In this document: positions 59,153 through 64,000 of the stretch, one piece after another
Numbering within the stretch: the first letter of the stretch is position 1
Layout: every line of letters starts with the position of its first letter
Source of the DNA: Luteimonas vadosa
GTDB lineage: Bacteria > Pseudomonadota > Gammaproteobacteria > Xanthomonadales > Xanthomonadaceae
Assembly (NCBI RefSeq): GCF_039543545.1
Contig: NZ_BAABJY010000002.1
Span: 496,001 to 560,000 of the forward strand
Length of the DNA: 64,000 nt
Direction: 5' to 3'
The notes under the pieces: generated by a model
The model's input: the letters and a program-made list of their open reading frames with translations, nothing else
What the model was told of the DNA's origin: nothing
The model's database searches: none
Position numbers and translations under genes: made by a program

Positions 59153-59938
59153 TCAGATCGACTGCATGCGGCCGCCGTCCACCGCGAGGCTGACGCCGTT
59201 GACGTAGGCCGCCGCGGGTGAGCACAGGAAGGCGATCACGCCACCGGTTTCCTCGGGCCTGGCGAATCGCCCGGCGGGCACGGCGGCGCGCAGGCTCGCG
59301 GCCACTTCTTCCTCGCTCCGCCCTTCCTTGGCGGCGCGGTCGCGCAGGATCTGGTCGATGCGGCGGGTCTCGGTGAAGCCGGGCAGCACGTTGTTGACGG
59401 TGATGCCGTCGGCGGCGAGTTCACGCGAGAGCGTCTTGGCCCAGCTGGCGACCGCGCCGCGCACCGTGTTGGAGACGCCGAGGTTGGGGATGGGCTCGCG
59501 CACCGACGTCGAGATGACGTTGACGATGCGCCCCCAACGCGCGGCGCGCATGCCGGGCAGGACCGCCTGCACCAGCGCGTGGCCGGCGACGAGGTGCCGG
59601 TTGAAGGCGTCCAGGAAATCACCCGCCGCCGCCGCATGCGCGGGGCCGCCCGGGGGGCCACCGGTGTTGTTGATCAGGATGTGGACCGGGTCGCCGGCGG
59701 CCAGCCGATCGATCTTGTCCCGCAAATCCGCCAGGTCGCCCATGTCGGCCGCGATCGATCCGTGGCGTTGGCTTTCGGCGCGGGGCAGGGCAGCGGCGAC
59801 CTCTTCCAGCACCTCGGCGCGCCGGGCGAGCACCGTGACACGGGCGCCCAGCAGGGCCAGCTCGTGCGCGGCGGCGCGACCGATCCCGTCGGATCCGCCG
59901 CAGACCAGGGCGTGCTTGCCGGTGAGATCCAGGTCCAT
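59153..59938 (-). CDS. Short-chain dehydrogenase/reductase with atypical active site
   Basis: A 261-residue Rossmann protein of the classical SDR size. The cofactor motif is VCGGSDGIGRAA, and NNTGGPPG replaces the usual NNAG. The C-terminal FLCSPAAAYVNGVSLAVDGG is normal. The catalytic region reads ISTSVREPIPNLGVSNTVRGAV: Ser143 is kept, but the position of the catalytic tyrosine is Ser156 and that of the lysine is Arg160. It may therefore use different chemistry or have lost reductase activity. The substrate is unknown. It begins 11 bases after the PaiB-like gene. Confidence 0.88.
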   Translation of the reverse strand: MDLDLTGKHALVCGGSDGIGRAAAHELALLGARVTVLARRAEVLEEVAAALPRAESQRHGSIAADMGDLADLRDKIDRLAAGDPVHILINNTGGPPGGPAHAAAAGDFLDAFNRHLVAGHALVQAVLPGMRAARWGRIVNVISTSVREPIPNLGVSNTVRGAVASWAKTLSRELAADGITVNNVLPGFTETRRIDQILRDRAAKEGRSEEEVAASLRAAVPAGRFARPEETGGVIAFLCSPAAAYVNGVSLAVDGGRMQSI

Positions 59939-59949
59939 CGCAATACTCC

Positions 59950-60570
59950 TCAGGGGGTGCGTGCACGCATCAAGGCCGCAACCGCGCGGGCATCGTCGCC
60001 TTCCTGCGCCTCCAGCGCAGCGACGACCGCGCGCCGGTTCGACTCGGGGTGGTTCTGGTTGAGCTTGGCCTTCAACTGGATGGTGGACGGGAAAAACCGG
60101 AAGCCGACGATACCGCGTAGCTGCCGGCGCTGGTCTTCCCGGTCGTGCTGGTACTTCCAGCCGCCACCGGCGGTGGTCTCGAAGCGCTGGCTCAGACGGG
60201 CCACCAGGTCACCCAGCGCATCCTCGTCGTCGAAACGCTCCAGGCGGCCGGTCAAGTGCGCTGCAGCGTAGTTCCAAGTCGGGACCCGCGCCTGCGCATC
60301 ATGGTCCGGATACCAGCTCGGGGACACGTAGGCATGGGGACCATGCACGACCAGCAACGCTTCCTCGGGTCCGATGGCCTGCGGGTTCGGGCGAGCCCAG
60401 TGCCCCTCCATCAGGACATCGTCGCCATCCCGCCGGTACAGCACGGGCAGGTGGCTCACGAAGGGCTTTCGCTGCTCGTCGACCGTGGCCAGTGTCACGA
60501 ACGGATCGGCCTCCAGGAGGCTGTCGAGAAGCCGGAGGTCGGTCTCCATGTAGGCACGGGGTGTGTACAT
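59950..60570 (-). CDS. PaiB-like FMN-binding protein
   Basis: A 206-residue protein of the PaiB family (split-barrel FMN-binding fold). Visible pieces are MYTPRAYMETDLRLLDSLLE, VSHLPVLYRRDGDDVLMEGHWARPNPQ (in part LMEGHWARPNPQ), the flavin-site VVHGPHAYVSPSWY and VPTWNYAAAHLTG, and a late GIVGFRFFPSTIQLKAKLNQN. B. subtilis PaiB is reported as a repressor of sporulation and protease genes, but no DNA-binding domain is recognisable and enzymatic roles are equally likely. It is followed by the SDR gene after 11 bases and preceded by a small conserved gene. Confidence 0.9.
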   Translation of the reverse strand: MYTPRAYMETDLRLLDSLLEADPFVTLATVDEQRKPFVSHLPVLYRRDGDDVLMEGHWARPNPQAIGPEEALLVVHGPHAYVSPSWYPDHDAQARVPTWNYAAAHLTGRLERFDDEDALGDLVARLSQRFETTAGGGWKYQHDREDQRRQLRGIVGFRFFPSTIQLKAKLNQNHPESNRRAVVAALEAQEGDDARAVAALMRARTP

Positions 60571-60579
60571 GGCCGGCGT

Positions 60580-60900
60580 CTACGCACGAACGCCCAGCGA
60601 CTGGAGCATGCGGGGGCGGAGCTTGGCGTCGTCGTCGGCTTGCGGTGGCTGCAACTCGTCCAGGGCGAACCCGCGCGCCAGGGCATCCTCGGCATCGAGG
60701 CCCTCGAAGGCCACGAACTCCGCGTCCATGAGCATCGCGCGGGCACTGTCCTCGCTGTCGTAGCCCAGGGTGTTGCCGTCGCTGTCGAAGACTTCGGCGG
60801 TGCCCCCGGGCCTGATCCGCAAGCGTGCCCACACGACGGTGCGCCCAAGGCTGGCCAGCCACCATTGCTCGTCGACGTAAGGGTGCGTAGCGTCGCTCAT
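60580..60900 (-). CDS. Small acidic conserved protein
   Basis: A 106-residue cytoplasmic protein of unknown function. It starts MSDATHPYVDEQWW and contains LGRTVVWARLRIRPGGTAEVFDSDG and a strongly acidic second half (YDSEDSARAMLMDAEFVAFE). The pattern resembles short hypothetical proteins I associate with Xanthomonadaceae beside asnS. Its ATG overlaps the stop of the membrane-protein gene in ATGA, so it is translationally coupled to it. No motif suggests a biochemical role. Confidence 0.75.
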   Translation of the reverse strand: MSDATHPYVDEQWWLASLGRTVVWARLRIRPGGTAEVFDSDGNTLGYDSEDSARAMLMDAEFVAFEGLDAEDALARGFALDELQPPQADDDAKLRPRMLQSLGVRA

Positions 60901-61199
60901 GCGGCGAGCGACCATAGCCACAGCAGGCCCGCGCCGATCAGGCCGAGCACGATGGTGGACAGCGAGAGCATCGCCGGTGTCGCGAGTCCGGTGAACTGCG
61001 GATCGGGCGTCTGCCGGTAGCGGCCGCTGAGCAGCCACCACAAGGCCGCTGGATGCAGGAACGCGCCAGGACCCAGCCGAGCACGGACGGCGGGGTGCCG
61101 GTCGCGCAGGTGCACCAGCGCCAGGGGCCAGAAGATGACGAAGGCGCAGGCGCCGGCGATCGCCATGGCGACGCAGAGCAGGGCGAGGAACAGGATCAC
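60897..61199 (-). CDS. Small membrane protein downstream of asnS
   Basis: A 100-residue protein with a hydrophobic N-terminus (about 2-30) and a second transmembrane helix near the C-terminus (about 77-97), with a basic, Trp-containing cytoplasmic middle (LRDRHPAVRARLG...WWLLSGRYRQ). I do not recognise a domain. It begins six bases after the asnS stop and overlaps the next small gene by four bases, so asnS and both small genes probably share a transcript. Confidence 0.72.
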   Translation of the reverse strand: MILFLALLCVAMAIAGACAFVIFWPLALVHLRDRHPAVRARLGPGAFLHPAALWWLLSGRYRQTPDPQFTGLATPAMLSLSTIVLGLIGAGLLWLWSLAA

Positions 61200-61205
61200 G
61201 GGGGC

Positions 61206-62606
<1,401 letters not shown>

Positions 62607-62685
62607 GCCTTGAATCCTTGCAGAGGGGAACCGAGATAGGGAGGGTCGTTCCGTGCAGTTTACCGAACCCCCGCACGCCACCGGG

Positions 62686-62691
62686 TAGAAT
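62686..62691 (+). promoter_or_regulatory. -10 hexamer very close to the IscA-type start codon
   Basis: TAGAAT ends six bases before the ATG at 62698. No Shine-Dalgarno sequence lies between, and no convincing -35 is seen. A leaderless transcript would follow from this arrangement. Confidence 0.4.
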
Positions 62692-62697
62692 TGTCCC

Positions 62698-63039
62698 ATG
62701 CCGATCCGTCTTGCCCCCGCCGCGCTGAGCCGCGTCCAGAGCTATCTTGCCGAGTCCAGCGACGCGCTGGGCCTGCGTTTCGGCGTGCGCCGCACCGGAT
62801 GTTCGGGCTGGAGCTACGTCGTCGACCTGGCGCGCGAGTCGCGCGAAGGGGACACCGTCTTCGAACAGGATGGCGTGCGCATCCACGTCGACTCGGAGAG
62901 CCTGGGTCTGGTCGATGGCACCGAGATCGACTTCCTCAAGCAGGGATTGAACGAGCAGTTCGTGTTCCGCAACCCGAATGTCTCGGCCGAGTGCGGGTGC
63001 GGCGAGAGCTTCACCACGGACGCCGACAAGGCTGCCTGA
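62698..63039 (+). CDS. IscA/SufA/ErpA (HesB) family iron-sulfur carrier
   Basis: A 113-residue A-type carrier that accepts and delivers iron-sulfur clusters. The three conserved cysteines are in RRTGCSGWSY (about Cys35) and ECGCGESF (the Cys-Gly-Cys pair about 99-101). The fold pattern LGLRFGVRRTGCSGWSYVVD, DGVRIHVDSESLGLVDGTEIDF (in part VDSESLGLVDGTEIDF) and FRNPN is complete. Which A-type subgroup it belongs to cannot be decided by eye. No isc or suf genes adjoin. There is no ribosome site before the ATG. Confidence 0.93.
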   Translation: MPIRLAPAALSRVQSYLAESSDALGLRFGVRRTGCSGWSYVVDLARESREGDTVFEQDGVRIHVDSESLGLVDGTEIDFLKQGLNEQFVFRNPNVSAECGCGESFTTDADKAA

Positions 63040-63147
63040 GGCTTTTCGTAGGGTGGCCACAGGGCCCCGGCGACCCCTCCCGGCCCGGCCGGGAGCGCTG
63101 GCCGCGATGCCGCTAGACTCCCGGAGACCGTCCCCGGGGAGCCCGCA

Positions 63148-64000
63148 ATGATCCGAGTCCTGCTGTCCGTCGCCTTTTACTTGTTGCTCGCCGCCGGCCC
63201 GCTGCAGGCGCAGGACGCCGGCCAACCGCCACGCAATGCCCAGGCAATCGCGCTACACGCCCTGTTCGACGCCGAATGGGAGCGCGACATGCGCGAATCG
63301 CCGGAAACGGCAACCTACCGGGGCGACGACCGCTACAACGACCGCTGGACCGATATCAGCCTCGCTGCCATCGAGCGCCGCCAGGCCGAGGACCGGGCCG
63401 TCCTGGCGCGGCTGGAGGCCATAGACCGCTCGGCCCTCTCGGTCGAGGACCGGCTAAGCTACGACGTGTTCCTGTGGCAACAGCGCAAGGCGGTCGAGCG
63501 GCAGAAGTACAAGGAGTTCCAGCGCGCGGTCAGCCAGCGCGGCGGGATCCAGAACGCCGAGAACATCGCCGAGGTCCTCAGGTTCCGTTCGGCGAAGGAC
63601 TACCGCGACTGGCTTGCGCGGATGCGGGCCATTCCACGGCAGGTCGCCGACACCACGGCATTGCTGCGGGAGGGGGCCGCCGCCGGGAACGTCCCGCCGC
63701 GCGTGCTGATGCAGCGCGTCCCGGACCAGGTGAACGCGCAGATCGTCGAAGATCCCGCCAGCAGCCCGTTCTACAAGGCCTTCGCCGACATGCCGGCGGA
63801 CCTGCCCGCCGCCGAAAGGGCAGCTTTGCAGGCAGAGGCGCGCGAGGTGATCTCCGGCCAGATCATCCCCGCGTATCGCCGGTTCAAGGCGTTCTTCGTG
63901 GACGAATACCTGCCGGCGACCCGCGAGACCATCGCCGCGGCCGACCTTCCCGACGGGAAGGCCTACTACGACTTCCTCGCCGCGACATTCACCACCACGG
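63148..64000 (+). CDS. DUF885 family exported protein (3' end outside window)
   Basis: Only the first 284 codons are present. An ATG with a GGGGAG ribosome site opens a signal peptide (MIRVLLSVAFYLLLAAGPLQA, about 1-22, cleaved after QA). The mature part begins ALHALFDAEWERDMRESPE and shows the DUF885 pattern LDRLSYDVFLWQQRK-like (VEDRLSYDVFLWQQ), DWLARMRAIPRQVADTTALL and VPPRVLMQRV. Family members are about 580-600 residues and resemble zinc metallopeptidases, whose HExxH-type motif would lie beyond the window. Function is inferred and unproven. The reading frame is clean to the last base. Confidence 0.85.
   Translation, partial: MIRVLLSVAFYLLLAAGPLQAQDAGQPPRNAQAIALHALFDAEWERDMRESPETATYRGDDRYNDRWTDISLAAIERRQAEDRAVLARLEAIDRSALSVEDRLSYDVFLWQQRKAVERQKYKEFQRAVSQRGGIQNAENIAEVLRFRSAKDYRDWLARMRAIPRQVADTTALLREGAAAGNVPPRVLMQRVPDQVNAQIVEDPASSPFYKAFADMPADLPAAERAALQAEAREVISGQIIPAYRRFKAFFVDEYLPATRETIAAADLPDGKAYYDFLAATFTTT

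Overview
The window is a contiguous piece of a high-GC (roughly two-thirds G+C) gammaproteobacterial chromosome. The most likely source is a member of the Lysobacteraceae (Xanthomonadaceae), such as Lysobacter, Luteimonas or a close relative. Supporting signs are GyrA with Gln at position 83, the sucA-sucB-lpdA and purB-roxA-GNAT orders, a split metH behind an ArsR/methyltransferase regulator, a very large NAD-dependent glutamate dehydrogenase, a kynurenine route, and a family-typical palindromic repeat between lpdA and sucB. It is almost all core chromosome. I see no tRNA, rRNA, CRISPR array, insertion sequence, prophage or integron.

Layout. 0-8 kb (+): ligA (5' end outside the window), epmA, a three-repeat DUF3011 lipoprotein, mtnA and gyrA with a textbook terminator. 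8.4-10.6 kb: a peroxiredoxin (-), then hsp20 and a cbpA-type co-chaperone (+). 10.6-19 kb (-): a PilH-like receiver, a YhdH/AcuI reductase, a LOG-family hydrolase coupled to a DUF3147 membrane protein, and the 2-oxoglutarate dehydrogenase operon sucA-sucB-lpdA. 19-24 kb: purB-roxA-GNAT (-), then fumC (+). 24-28 kb (-): a YtrA-type GntR/ABC operon with a clear promoter and overlapping operator, followed by a DUF2884 lipoprotein. 28.6-32.6 kb (+): two Mip/FkpA-like FKBP isomerases, ugd, slyX and a DUF2058 protein. 32.9-37.6 kb (-): a SahR-like ArsR/SAM-methyltransferase regulator translationally coupled to metH, which is split into two genes. 37.8-45.8 kb (+): acyl-CoA dehydrogenase, NAD-glutamate dehydrogenase, NAD kinase and a 5'-nucleotidase. 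45.9-48.7 kb (-): DUF2939, DUF2461 and exonuclease I.

48.7-56.7 kb (-) is the most distinctive block: a kynurenine/3-hydroxyanthranilate catabolic cluster. In transcriptional order it encodes an ALDH8-like semialdehyde dehydrogenase, a beta-carbonic anhydrase, a RidA-family (probably 2-aminomuconate) deaminase, an SbtA-like bicarbonate permease, HAAO, ACMSD, kynureninase and kynurenine 3-monooxygenase. The carbonic anhydrase, deaminase and permease are packed by a 4-bp stop/start overlap and a 2-nt gap, which suggests CO2/bicarbonate handling is wired into an aromatic catabolic operon. 56.8-62.6 kb (-): TSUP permease, beta-CASP nuclease-like protein, an SDR with a non-canonical active site, a PaiB-like protein, two small lineage proteins and asnS. 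62.7-64 kb (+): an IscA-type protein and the start of a DUF885 protein cut by the window end.

The best leads are the SbtA/carbonic anhydrase insertion in the kynurenine cluster, the SahR-metH unit with a 28-bp nested palindrome at its start, the YtrA operon whose GGTG-N16-CACC operator sits on its -10 box, the duplicated N-domain FKBP and the atypical SDR. All functions are inferred from sequence read by eye; no database search or alignment was run.
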